Of a DNA stretch of 23,088 nucleotides, positions 6,720-13,419 are shown piece by piece (position 1 is the stretch's first letter; every line of letters begins with the position of its first letter). The notes below the pieces were generated by a model. It was not told the DNA's origin. It saw only the letters and a list, made by a program, of their open reading frames with translations, and ran no database searches. This DNA comes from a virus. The position numbers and the translations under genes are program-made. The stretch lies in the IMG/VR virus record IMGVR_UViG_3300030118_001178, positions 1-23,088 of that record, one strand, 5' to 3'.

Positions 6720-6973
6720 ACCTTGATATTACCGGTGAATGTTATAAGTGGCATAAATGTGATGAGGCCATACTTGGTGTCACTACGACTATAGTTCCAA
6801 GATTAGTTTATGATCGTGATCAGTTGTTAGAGATCATGCAAACTAAGTTTGGTTTTACAGAACATGATGCCTGGGATTACATGTGTCATTCCATGATCAC
6901 ACCGATCCATCCAGATAAACATCCATTGATCTTAGTTTCTGATAGAGATCATGTTTTAGAACATATTAAGTGA
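6716..6973 (+). CDS. Small early-region protein of unknown function (85 aa)
   Basis: The start overlaps the preceding stop (ATGA). The protein is rich in His, Cys and Asp (GECYKWHKCDEAILG at the start, HSMITPIHPDKHP near the end) with a central helix. Metal binding is possible but not supported by a clear motif. A strong terminator follows within 100 bases, so this gene closes the block. Confidence 0.65.
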   Translation: MNLDITGECYKWHKCDEAILGVTTTIVPRLVYDRDQLLEIMQTKFGFTEHDAWDYMCHSMITPIHPDKHPLILVSDRDHVLEHIK

Positions 6974-7013
6974 GTTATATATACTGCCATTCCTCATGTG
7001 TATATATATGTAG

Positions 7014-7064
7014 CCTGGGAATACGATCTTTATAGTTTTTCAGTCGTGTTTCCAGGTCTTTTTT
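7014..7064 (+). terminator. Rho-independent terminator
   Basis: A 13-bp stem pairs CCTGGGAATACGA (7014-7026) with TCGTGTTTCCAGG (7044-7056), with two G·U pairs and a 17-base loop, followed by TCTTTTTT. It ends the four-gene block just before the early promoter. Confidence 0.8.
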
Positions 7065-7089
7065 GAATATTAGTGTTTAATGATATACT
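7063..7089 (+). promoter_or_regulatory. Possible weak upstream promoter
   Basis: TTGAAT (7063-7068) and TATACT (7084-7089) are 15 bases apart, shorter than ideal. A copy of the operator half-site AGTGTTTA (7072-7079) lies in the spacer. It might be a tandem partner of the stronger promoter at 7110. Confidence 0.3.
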
Positions 7090-7105
7090 TTTTTTTCATT
7101 GATCA

Positions 7106-7139
7106 AGTGTTTACATGCTAAACACTGAAATGCTACAAT
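7106..7139 (+). promoter_or_regulatory. Early sigma70-type promoter with palindromic operator
   Basis: TTTACA (7110-7115) and TACAAT (7134-7139) are 18 bases apart, with an extended -10 TG at 7131-7132. The -35 box lies inside a palindrome with arms AGTGTTTA (7106-7113) and TAAACACT (7119-7126) around CATGC. A protein bound there would block host polymerase. A lone half-site occurs 34 bases upstream. The promoter would drive 7224 onward. Confidence 0.6.
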
Positions 7140-7145
7140 ATCTAT

Positions 7146-7200
7146 AGATAGTGTAATTAATGCACTGGTGCAGTCCAAATGCCACAGATGCGGACACTAT
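7146..7200 (+). promoter_or_regulatory. Structured 5' leader of the early gene
   Basis: GATAGTG (7146-7152) pairs with CACTATC (7195-7201), enclosing GCAC-tg-GTGC (7162-7171) and GTCC/GGAC (7173-7176, 7192-7195). It begins about where transcription from the promoter upstream should start. A stabilising 5' structure or translational control is possible. Confidence 0.35.
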
Positions 7201-7223
7201 CAAAATGAAAAACTGGAGTAAAT

Positions 7224-7916
7224 ATGTTAAACACACAAGAAAATCCTAGAGAGATCATTGAGTCTGGTATAGATCAATATCTAACTACTTTTAGATCTAG
7301 ACTTTATGATCATTACAATTCTATCCGCAAGGCTATGGAACTTCTAAACGAACTTGATAAAGCAGATGGCGGTAATCGTACAGAGCAAATTACATCTGGT
7401 AGAGGTTTATATTTAGGTGGTGATCAATATGATGAGAATAATGACATCCACAAATTGCAAAACTTCTTAACTGGTATCAGAACTATCAAGTTCACAGAAA
7501 AACAACTTAAGATGGCATGGATCTCTAATACTAAAGATATTCATGCACACATTACAAAAGAAGTTGCAAAAAAGAAAAAACTTATGATGAGTAAGTTTTT
7601 GAATGATCTAAATTCTGACTCTAATGTTATTCAAATGAATATCATAAGAGATGGAAAACATTACGATCTTTTAGAAGGTGAGGTTAGAGAAGATAAGTGG
7701 AATGGTAGATATCGCTTTGGTGCAGATCAGATAGATAACTCTGAGTACACTTTTCTTTTATATATCCAAGATACTACTGGTACTTATATGTTAAGAACTT
7801 CTAATCCTTGGGTAAGTTATTTAGATAAAAAACCAAGTTTAAGAACTGAGTATATTAAAAATACATACTTAGGAATGAAGGATGGTTTGATCAATCAATC
7901 ATTAATCAACTATTAA
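7224..7916 (+). CDS. Early phage protein of unknown function (230 aa)
   Basis: The ATG at 7224 has GGAG at 7215-7218. The 230-residue product is mostly helical in its first 130 residues, with a lysine-rich stretch (EVAKKKKLMMSK) near residue 115. Its C-terminal third has beta-type and aromatic segments (EYTFLLYIQDTTGTYMLRTSNPW). I recognise no family. It has its own promoter region upstream and a strong terminator downstream, so it is a single-gene early unit, suggesting a product needed early or in quantity. Confidence 0.75.
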   Translation: MLNTQENPREIIESGIDQYLTTFRSRLYDHYNSIRKAMELLNELDKADGGNRTEQITSGRGLYLGGDQYDENNDIHKLQNFLTGIRTIKFTEKQLKMAWISNTKDIHAHITKEVAKKKKLMMSKFLNDLNSDSNVIQMNIIRDGKHYDLLEGEVREDKWNGRYRFGADQIDNSEYTFLLYIQDTTGTYMLRTSNPWVSYLDKKPSLRTEYIKNTYLGMKDGLINQSLINY

Positions 7917-7928
7917 TAAACAACTTAG

Positions 7929-7957
7929 CACCTGGAGAGATCCAGGTGTTTTTTTTT
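7929..7957 (+). terminator. Rho-independent terminator
   Basis: A perfect 8-bp stem CACCTGGA/TCCAGGTG (7929-7936, 7941-7948) with a GAGA tetraloop is followed by nine T residues. It lies 12 bases after the stop of the early gene. Confidence 0.95.
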
Positions 7958-7971
7958 AGCGGAGTAAAAAT

Positions 7972-8232
7972 ATGTTAAACAAAGAGTATGCAAAAATTGA
8001 AAAAGCATTGATTGAATATTATGGAGATGATTATTTTGAAGGGATGTTATCTGATCAGAGATGTTCGATTATTAAAAATTATATGTCCGACTGTCCAAGT
8101 TGGTGTGGAGATATTGCACTAGTGGTCGGTGGTGATAGTTGTTATAAAACTATCCTACATAAAACAAATGACAAGTGGGAAGTTTACGAAACTATGAACG
8201 AGGGAGAGTATAAATTATGTCAAGATCAGTAA
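7972..8232 (+). CDS. Small phage protein of unknown function (86 aa)
   Basis: The ATG at 7972 follows GGAG (7961-7964) by 7 bases, right after the terminator. The product is acidic, with four cysteines between residues ~31 and 57 (QRCSI, SDCPSWCGD, DSCYK). These could bind metal, though spacing does not match a family I know. It overlaps the next gene by 16 bases. Confidence 0.65.
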   Translation: MLNKEYAKIEKALIEYYGDDYFEGMLSDQRCSIIKNYMSDCPSWCGDIALVVGGDSCYKTILHKTNDKWEVYETMNEGEYKLCQDQ

Positions 8233-8507
8233 TACATAAAAGCATTAAATGTTTAAGTAGCCTGGATGGATTGATCGAAATGAGAGATCATGTAAGTTCA
8301 AAGGTAGCTAAATGGGATCCTGCAGATTATTCATATGATCTTTTAGATTTTAGAATGGACTGTAAGATCCTAAGTTTTTTAAATCACATGATCAGAGAAA
8401 AGAAAAAGAAGATCGATCAAGATCATGAGAGAATTATCAACATCCCAGATGGCCTGGTTGATGATGCAGATCCGCAGGATCTTGCAGCAACTAAAGGTGG
8501 GAGATGA
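8217..8507 (+). CDS. Small phage protein of unknown function (96 aa)
   Basis: A 96-residue, largely helical and charged protein with a basic stretch (MIREKKKKIDQDHER) around residues 58-72 and an acidic tail (DGLVDDADPQDL). The ATG at 8217 overlaps the end of the preceding gene. No family recognised. Confidence 0.6.
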   Translation: MSRSVIHKSIKCLSSLDGLIEMRDHVSSKVAKWDPADYSYDLLDFRMDCKILSFLNHMIREKKKKIDQDHERIINIPDGLVDDADPQDLAATKGGR

Positions 8508-8574
8508 TCTTGTTAGATCATGAAGGCCTGTTAATCACAAATGTAATCATACATTGTGTACTTGTGTGTAATGT

Positions 8575-8598
8575 CTTGGATCCTAAATTGGATCCAAG
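8575..8598. promoter_or_regulatory. Operator-like inverted repeat before the winged-helix gene
   Basis: CTTGGATCC (8575-8583) and GGATCCAAG (8590-8598) form a perfect 9-bp inverted repeat with a 6-base spacer, 19 bases before the start of the regulator gene. The sub-word GGATCCTAAATT also occurs at 5723. An autoregulatory operator is plausible; a hairpin in the mRNA leader is the alternative. A weaker inverted repeat, AATGTA/TACATT, lies at 8540-8555. Confidence 0.45.
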
Positions 8599-8617
8599 GC
8601 TATTTTGGAGTAATACT

Positions 8618-8959
8618 ATGAACACACTTAATGCAACTGGTAAGAGTATGTTCGATTTCATTTCTAAATTTAGAACTTTAAGTAATGAGATCCAGGCTCA
8701 GACCATACAAACTTTTTTATATGTTGCTATGTCGGAGAAAAGAGAGATACCAATGTCTGAACTTGCAGATGCACTTGGATTATCTCAAGCATCAGTAAGT
8801 AGGAATGTATCTTTTTATTCAAAAATAAATAGACACCGAGTTAAAGGTGTTGGGTTGTTAGGATCTAGAGAGGATCCAAAAGAGAGAAGGAAAAAATTAG
8901 TTTACTTGACTAATAAAGGGAATATGTTTTTTAACAACCTAGAGGATAAATGGAATTAG
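8618..8959 (+). CDS. MarR-like winged-helix transcriptional regulator
   Basis: The ATG at 8618 has GGAG at 8607-8610 (7-base spacer). An upstream in-frame ATG at 8504 would add 38 residues with no regulator-like sequence and would cover the inverted repeat, so the shorter 113-residue form is preferred. Residues ~45-66 (IPMSELADALGLSQASVSRNV) are a clear helix-turn-helix. The following GLLGSREDPKERRKKLVYLTNKG fits the wing and last helix of MarR-type proteins. Position between early genes and the tRNA/integrase site suggests control of the early promoter or of the lysis-lysogeny choice; targets are inferred only. Confidence 0.75.
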   Translation: MNTLNATGKSMFDFISKFRTLSNEIQAQTIQTFLYVAMSEKREIPMSELADALGLSQASVSRNVSFYSKINRHRVKGVGLLGSREDPKERRKKLVYLTNKGNMFFNNLEDKWN

Positions 8960-8974
8960 TAGTTAATATGGAAT

Positions 8975-9061
8975 TGGTGGCTAGAGTGGGAGTCGAACCC
9001 ACACGATCTTACGATCTCCGGATTTTAAGTCCGGTATGTCTACCAATTCCATCACCTAGCC
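8975..9061 (-). tRNA. tRNA-Leu(UAA), complete, probable attP
   Basis: The minus strand folds as a full class II tRNA. It has acceptor GGCTAGG with CTAGCC-A-CCA, D-arm GGAATTGGTAGA, anticodon stem CCGGA/TCCGG with loop CTTAAAA (anticodon UAA), a long variable arm (GATC-GTAA-GATC) and T-arm GTGGG-TTCGACT-CCCAC. CCA is encoded. No position is visibly broken, apart from a G·U at the base of the acceptor. T7-like marine phages with integrases are known to use tRNA-Leu as attachment site and usually carry only a partial copy. Here the whole gene is present, 14 bases upstream of and opposite to the integrase. It decodes UUA, which appears to be the main Leu codon here. Confidence 0.92.
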
Positions 9062-9075
9062 AGGAGTAATATATT

Positions 9076-10098
9076 ATGTCAATCAGAAAAAGAAATAAAG
9101 GTTATCAGATCGATATAAGTCATGATCATAGAAGATACAGAGTTCAAATCTCTGGTGATCATGGAGATGCGATCATAACTGAACAGTTAATTATCAAAGA
9201 ACTAAAGACTGGTAGATCATGGGATCAGATTTTACAAATGATAGAAACCAGTAAAAAAGATCTAACAGTCTCAGCTATCTTATCTAAGATTAAGCATCAA
9301 TATAATGACAAGCATGGGATCCAGACTGCTACTAATGTGGTTCATGATCTTGGATCTGAATTGAAGATTACAGATCTGGATGAAGATCACATAGATCAGA
9401 TGATTGAACTCTGGAAGTCCAGAGGAAATTCAAATGCAACTTGTAATAGAAAGTTAGCAGTGATCTCCAAGATCTTAAACCATGCTTATAAAAGATCATA
9501 CATTAAGATCAAACCATGTATCGAATGGTTGAAGGAAGGTGCAGGTCGGATCAGATATTTAAAAGAAACTGAACAGATCTTGTTTTGTAATATTCTCAGA
9601 TCTGGTGGACATCATGATCTTGTAGATCTAGTGACTGTTGCATGTGATACTGGTTTTAGAAAATCAGAACTTAAGAGGATCGATCTAAGAAGAGATCTTG
9701 ATGGTGATCAACTAACCTGCCAGGCCACAAAAAATGACACGATCAGAACTATTAATCTTACAAAAAGATCTAAAGCGATTTTACATAGAAGAGGTAATAA
9801 TCCATTTAGCAATATAACTGATGAGTATCTTAGATCTGCCTGGAACTTTGGTAAGATCAAGATGGGATTAGAGAATGATCATCAGTTTACATTTCATTGT
9901 ACTAGACATACATGTGCAAGTAGATTAGTTCAAAGAGGAATTGGGATCCAGGTAGTGCAATCATGGTTAGGTCATAAGACAATTAAGATGACACTAAGGT
10001 ATGCACATTTGAATCCTAATAATTTTATAGAGGCCAGGAATGTACTTGATCAGATTAGTAGTGACAAATCTGGTGACAATAAAGTCACAAGTATATAG
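9076..10098 (+). CDS. int: Tyrosine-family site-specific integrase
   Basis: This 340-residue recombinase catalyses integration between attP and the host attB. Residues ~1-60 resemble an arm-type DNA-binding domain (RRYRVQISGD), and ~65-155 the SAM-like core-binding domain. The catalytic domain shows TGFRKSEL (Arg195), FHCTRHTCAS (His274, Arg277), WLGH (His300) and the nucleophile in LRYAH (Tyr309), a complete R-H-R-H-Y set. The ribosome binding site AGGAG (9062-9066) abuts the tRNA, so attP and the integrase start are almost fused. Integration through the tRNA would therefore leave int at one prophage edge. Confidence 0.95.
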   Translation: MSIRKRNKGYQIDISHDHRRYRVQISGDHGDAIITEQLIIKELKTGRSWDQILQMIETSKKDLTVSAILSKIKHQYNDKHGIQTATNVVHDLGSELKITDLDEDHIDQMIELWKSRGNSNATCNRKLAVISKILNHAYKRSYIKIKPCIEWLKEGAGRIRYLKETEQILFCNILRSGGHHDLVDLVTVACDTGFRKSELKRIDLRRDLDGDQLTCQATKNDTIRTINLTKRSKAILHRRGNNPFSNITDEYLRSAWNFGKIKMGLENDHQFTFHCTRHTCASRLVQRGIGIQVVQSWLGHKTIKMTLRYAHLNPNNFIEARNVLDQISSDKSGDNKVTSI

Positions 10099-10262
10099 TA
10101 TAGTCTTTATAAATGTTTAAGTTAGGTAGGTTATGATGTGGACTATAGACTTAAAATCACATCAATAGAGTTATACACTAGAGGAAGTATATAAGTCGAA
10201 CATCATAACCATACTTAATGTTTAATAAACCACTGATGTATTTAATACATGGGAGTGCAAGT
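10099..10262 (+). promoter_or_regulatory. Structured leader of the RNA polymerase gene
   Basis: I see no gene in these 164 bases. GGTTATGATGT (10129-10139) pairs perfectly with ACATCATAACC (10200-10210). The shorter TGATGTG/CACATCA pair (10134-10140, 10158-10164) competes for the same bases. A third palindrome, ATGTATTTAATACAT (10236-10250), abuts the GGGAG ribosome site of the polymerase gene. Alternative folds could act as an attenuator or RNase III-type processing site; the repeats could also be integrase or excisionase arm sites. Confidence 0.5.
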
Positions 10263-12725
10263 ATGGTGACACAAGTCGGTGACAGAACATTTCTAGATCT
10301 AAGAAATCTCATGGATCAGCAACTAGAATTAGAGCAAGTTATGATCCATAAAGGATCAGAAAGGTACCACAAAAAACAAAGATCAGCAAAAGAAAAAAAG
10401 AATGAAAGTCTCACGATCTATGGAAAAAAATTATTAAAGAGATCTGTAGATCAATATGAAAAGTATCTGGATAATGAATTGAACTCCAGGAAAAGCGGTG
10501 CAACTTTAATAGCACATGAATATTTAAAAGACATTGATACCAGGACACTGGCAGTCATAGCTACTAAGAAAATTATAGATGGTATATCTCACAGGAAAAA
10601 ATTCACATCATTTGCTATCAGTCTAGGCGGTAAGATCGAAGATGAAGTTTATTTTAGATCATTTCAAAATCACAATAAGGCTTTATTTGAAACTGTTGAT
10701 AAGGATCTAAATAAAAGATCAAGTCATTATGGTTATCGTAGGCATAAGCATCTAAAGCAATCCCAGAGAGATGGGTTCGAGTGGACACACTGGACTACCA
10801 AGATCAAAACACACATAGGCACCTTACTGGTGTCTTTGTTTATTGAGGCTACAAATTTTTGTACGACTGAAAATAAGATCTTGAGAAGAGGTGCTAGTAT
10901 TACTGCTATAAAATATTTAGTACCTACTCAGAAGATTATAGAGACAATAAAAAAGATTGAGGATTTCAATGAGTATTTAGATCCAGAATATTTACCTACA
11001 TTAGTTAGGCCTAAAAAATGGAAACCAGGAATGTCTAAAGGTGGTGGATATTACAGTCAAGATATAAATCCGATCATGTTAGTTTCTGGAAATAAAATTA
11101 CATCACACATGAATTATCTTAGAGATCTAAAACATGCTGATATGGATGCAGTTATTGATGGGATCAATGCAGTTCAAAGTACCATGTATAAAATTAATAA
11201 AGATATATTATGGGTAGCAGATACTACATATAGTAATGATCATTTGAATGAAGGATCAACTATCGTGACAAGTAAAGAGATAGATCTACCTAATAAACCA
11301 CATGATATTGCAACTAATAAAGAGAGTTTAAAGAAATGGAAGGCAGAGGCTACTGTGATCCATGGATTAAATCAGAAACATAAATCGAAAAGATTAGCTA
11401 CTGCAAAAACTTTATATCTTGCTAGAGAATTTAGGGATAAAGATCAGATAGGTTTTCCATGCAATTTAGATTTTAGATCCAGGTTATATTATGTACCTGC
11501 ATTTCTTAATCCGCAGGGTACTGATCTTGCAAAGTCATTATTAAAATTTGCAGAGAAAAAACCTATAGGTGAATCTGGATATAAATGGTTATGTATTCAC
11601 CTAGCTAATATGTATGGTGAAGATAAGATAAGTTTAGATCAGAGAGTTAAATGGACTGAGGATCATAAAGATATGATCTTAGAGTGCAGCGAGGCACCAT
11701 TTGAAAATAGATCCTGGCAACATGCAGATAAACCTTGGCAATTCCTGGCCGCTTGTATGGAGTACAGTAAAGTAGATCAGCATGGGTTAGGTTATGAGTC
11801 AGATCTACCGATCCACATTGATGGATCATGTAATGGATTACAACACTTTTCTGCTCTATTCAGAGATCAGCAAGGTGGGTATGCAACTAATTTAACTGAT
11901 ACAGATCTACCGCAGGATATTTATCAAATCGTGTGCGATAAAGTTATTGATAAATTAAAAGATAATGATAACCCATTAGCAAAGCAGTGGTTAGATTATG
12001 GTATAGATCGTAAAGCAACTAAAAGATCTGTTATGGTTTTACCTTATGGCGGAACTAGATTTTCATGTGTCGAATTTATAGATGAATATTTAGAGGATCG
12101 TGAAGATAAAGGTGATAAACATTCATTTGAAAATAGATCTAAAGCATGTTTATTCCTGGCACATATAGTCTGGGATAGTATTGGTGATACAGTGATCAAG
12201 GCCAGAGAGGCTATGGACTGGCTACAAAAAGTTGCTAGGTTAGTAGCTAAATTAAATAGACCGGTGTACTGGGAGACACCATTAGGTTTTCCGATCAGAC
12301 AAGCATATTACGATACTAAAGATTTAGTAGTCAGAACTAAGATGATGGGTAGGATCAGAATAAAATCTACAACCGATAAAATTAATAAAAGAAAACAAGC
12401 ATCTGGCATAAGTCCAAATTTTATTCATAGCCTGGATGCGACTGCCATGTATCTAACTATAGATCATGCCAGGAAAAAAGGTATTAATGATTTTTCAATG
12501 GTACATGATAGTTATGGAACTCATGCTTGTAATGTTGAACTGTTAGGTGAATGTACAAGATCTGCATTTTTAGAGTTATATCAAAGTGAAGATCCTATAG
12601 AACATTTAAGAGATCAACTAAAACATTTATTACCAGAGAAAGATAAACACAAGATACCAGATCTACCGGATAGAGGAGATCTGAAATTAGATAATGTTAA
12701 GTTAGCAAAATATTTTTTCTGCTAA
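10263..12725 (+). CDS. T7-type single-subunit RNA polymerase
   Basis: This 820-residue polymerase transcribes the middle and late phage genes. Start ATG 10263 follows GGGAG (10251-10255) by 7 bases; the earlier in-frame ATG at 10218 has no such site. Palm and fingers motifs are clear: FRSRLYYVPAFLNPQG (~405-420, T7 MDWRGRVYAVSMFNPQG region); HIDGSCNGLQHFSAL with catalytic Asp520 (T7 D537); KATKRSVMVLPYGG with Lys587 and Tyr595, the same 8-residue spacing as T7 K631/Y639; and MVHDSYGTHA with catalytic Asp749 (T7 D812). It ends KYFFC, like the aromatic foot of T7 RNAP. Length (T7: 883) is lower mainly in the N-terminal half. Confidence 0.97.
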   Translation: MVTQVGDRTFLDLRNLMDQQLELEQVMIHKGSERYHKKQRSAKEKKNESLTIYGKKLLKRSVDQYEKYLDNELNSRKSGATLIAHEYLKDIDTRTLAVIATKKIIDGISHRKKFTSFAISLGGKIEDEVYFRSFQNHNKALFETVDKDLNKRSSHYGYRRHKHLKQSQRDGFEWTHWTTKIKTHIGTLLVSLFIEATNFCTTENKILRRGASITAIKYLVPTQKIIETIKKIEDFNEYLDPEYLPTLVRPKKWKPGMSKGGGYYSQDINPIMLVSGNKITSHMNYLRDLKHADMDAVIDGINAVQSTMYKINKDILWVADTTYSNDHLNEGSTIVTSKEIDLPNKPHDIATNKESLKKWKAEATVIHGLNQKHKSKRLATAKTLYLAREFRDKDQIGFPCNLDFRSRLYYVPAFLNPQGTDLAKSLLKFAEKKPIGESGYKWLCIHLANMYGEDKISLDQRVKWTEDHKDMILECSEAPFENRSWQHADKPWQFLAACMEYSKVDQHGLGYESDLPIHIDGSCNGLQHFSALFRDQQGGYATNLTDTDLPQDIYQIVCDKVIDKLKDNDNPLAKQWLDYGIDRKATKRSVMVLPYGGTRFSCVEFIDEYLEDREDKGDKHSFENRSKACLFLAHIVWDSIGDTVIKAREAMDWLQKVARLVAKLNRPVYWETPLGFPIRQAYYDTKDLVVRTKMMGRIRIKSTTDKINKRKQASGISPNFIHSLDATAMYLTIDHARKKGINDFSMVHDSYGTHACNVELLGECTRSAFLELYQSEDPIEHLRDQLKHLLPEKDKHKIPDLPDRGDLKLDNVKLAKYFFC

Positions 12726-12798
12726 TTTTTTTTATCTAATTAATACACAAATGTATCAATACATACATGTATAGATAATAATCTATGGAGATAAAGAG
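12726..12798 (+). promoter_or_regulatory. Palindrome-rich gap before the SSB gene, possible phage promoter
   Basis: ATGTAT-ca-ATACAT (12751-12764) and ATAGAT-AATA-ATCTAT (12771-12786) are adjacent inverted repeats, followed by GGAG and the SSB start. ATGTAT...ATACAT also occurs directly before the RNA polymerase gene. A T8 run (12725-12732) follows the polymerase stop without an obvious stem. Confidence 0.4.
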
Positions 12799-13419
12799 AT
12801 GCCTAAACATATTAGACATACTACACCGGAAGGAATAGCATCTTATCCTTGGTTGAATAAACCAGATACTAAGTTCGATCCAGATGGTGTTTATAAATGT
12901 AATATTTTGATCGAATCAGATAAAGCTAAATCAGTAATATCAGCAATAGATAAAGCATATGATCAGAATGTTATTAATGTAAAAGAAGAAACCGGTAAAT
13001 CTAAGATCAAACCTGCAGATAAACCTTATGTAATAGGATCCAAAGATGATCCGATAGTTGCACCAGGACAAGTTATGTTCAAAGTTAAATGCAAGGCCAA
13101 GATCAAAGATACAGAAGTAAGGCCGCATGTAGTAGATAGTAAAGGCACACAATTAGTTGGCACTGATATTTATGGTGGATCCAAAGTAAGAGTGTGCATG
13201 GATCTAGTTCCTTATTATGTATCTACTACTGGTGCCGGTATTACTCTCAGATTGATAGGTGTTCAAGTATTAGAACTACAAGATGCACCTGCACCAGATC
13301 TATCGACTATGGGATTCAAAGAAGAAGAGGGTTTTATGGTTGAGAATAACAATGAAGTTGAGAGTGATGATGGAAAACAAAAACAAAAAGAAGAAATCTC
13401 AAACGAAGATTTCATTTAG
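12799..13419 (+). CDS. Single-stranded DNA-binding protein (T7 gp2.5-type)
   Basis: The 206-residue protein begins MPKHIRHTTPEGIASYPWLNKPDTKF and has alternating beta-type segments (YKCNILIES, GQVMFKVKCKAKIK, SKVRVCMDLVPYY, AGITLRLIGVQVLEL) as in the OB fold of gp2.5. Its tail from residue ~175 is acidic and ends NEDFI, matching the essential acidic C-terminus with terminal aromatic of T7 gp2.5 (DEDF), which contacts polymerase and primase-helicase. Position after RNA polymerase and before the gp3-type resolvase agrees. The tail-coding region overlaps the next gene by about 50 bases. Confidence 0.88.
   Translation: MPKHIRHTTPEGIASYPWLNKPDTKFDPDGVYKCNILIESDKAKSVISAIDKAYDQNVINVKEETGKSKIKPADKPYVIGSKDDPIVAPGQVMFKVKCKAKIKDTEVRPHVVDSKGTQLVGTDIYGGSKVRVCMDLVPYYVSTTGAGITLRLIGVQVLELQDAPAPDLSTMGFKEEEGFMVENNNEVESDDGKQKQKEEISNEDFI

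Larger units (their letters stand above)
7099..7221 (+). pseudogene. Possible small zinc-knuckle gene remnant with in-frame TGA
   Basis: Read in one frame, these bases give KCLHAKH, a TGA (7126-7128), then NATISIDSV...SKCHRCGHYQNEKLE and TAA. The two Cys/His clusters about 27 residues apart look like a small zinc-ribbon protein (Com-like spacing) with the second Cys of the first knuckle lost and TGA where an aromatic residue might stand. No ATG is present. The reading overlaps the predicted promoter, so this may be a decayed gene turned into a control region, or chance. A GTG at 7168 could start a 17-residue peptide. Confidence 0.3.

Noticed and set aside
8504-8617. 38-residue N-terminal extension of the MarR-like regulator
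   Set aside because: Start 8618 has a good GGAG site, and the extension spans two inverted repeats that look regulatory.
10218-10262. Upstream ATG start for the RNA polymerase
   Set aside because: The ATG at 10263 has GGGAG at 7 bases; the extra 15 residues would cover a palindrome and have no homologous counterpart that I can see.
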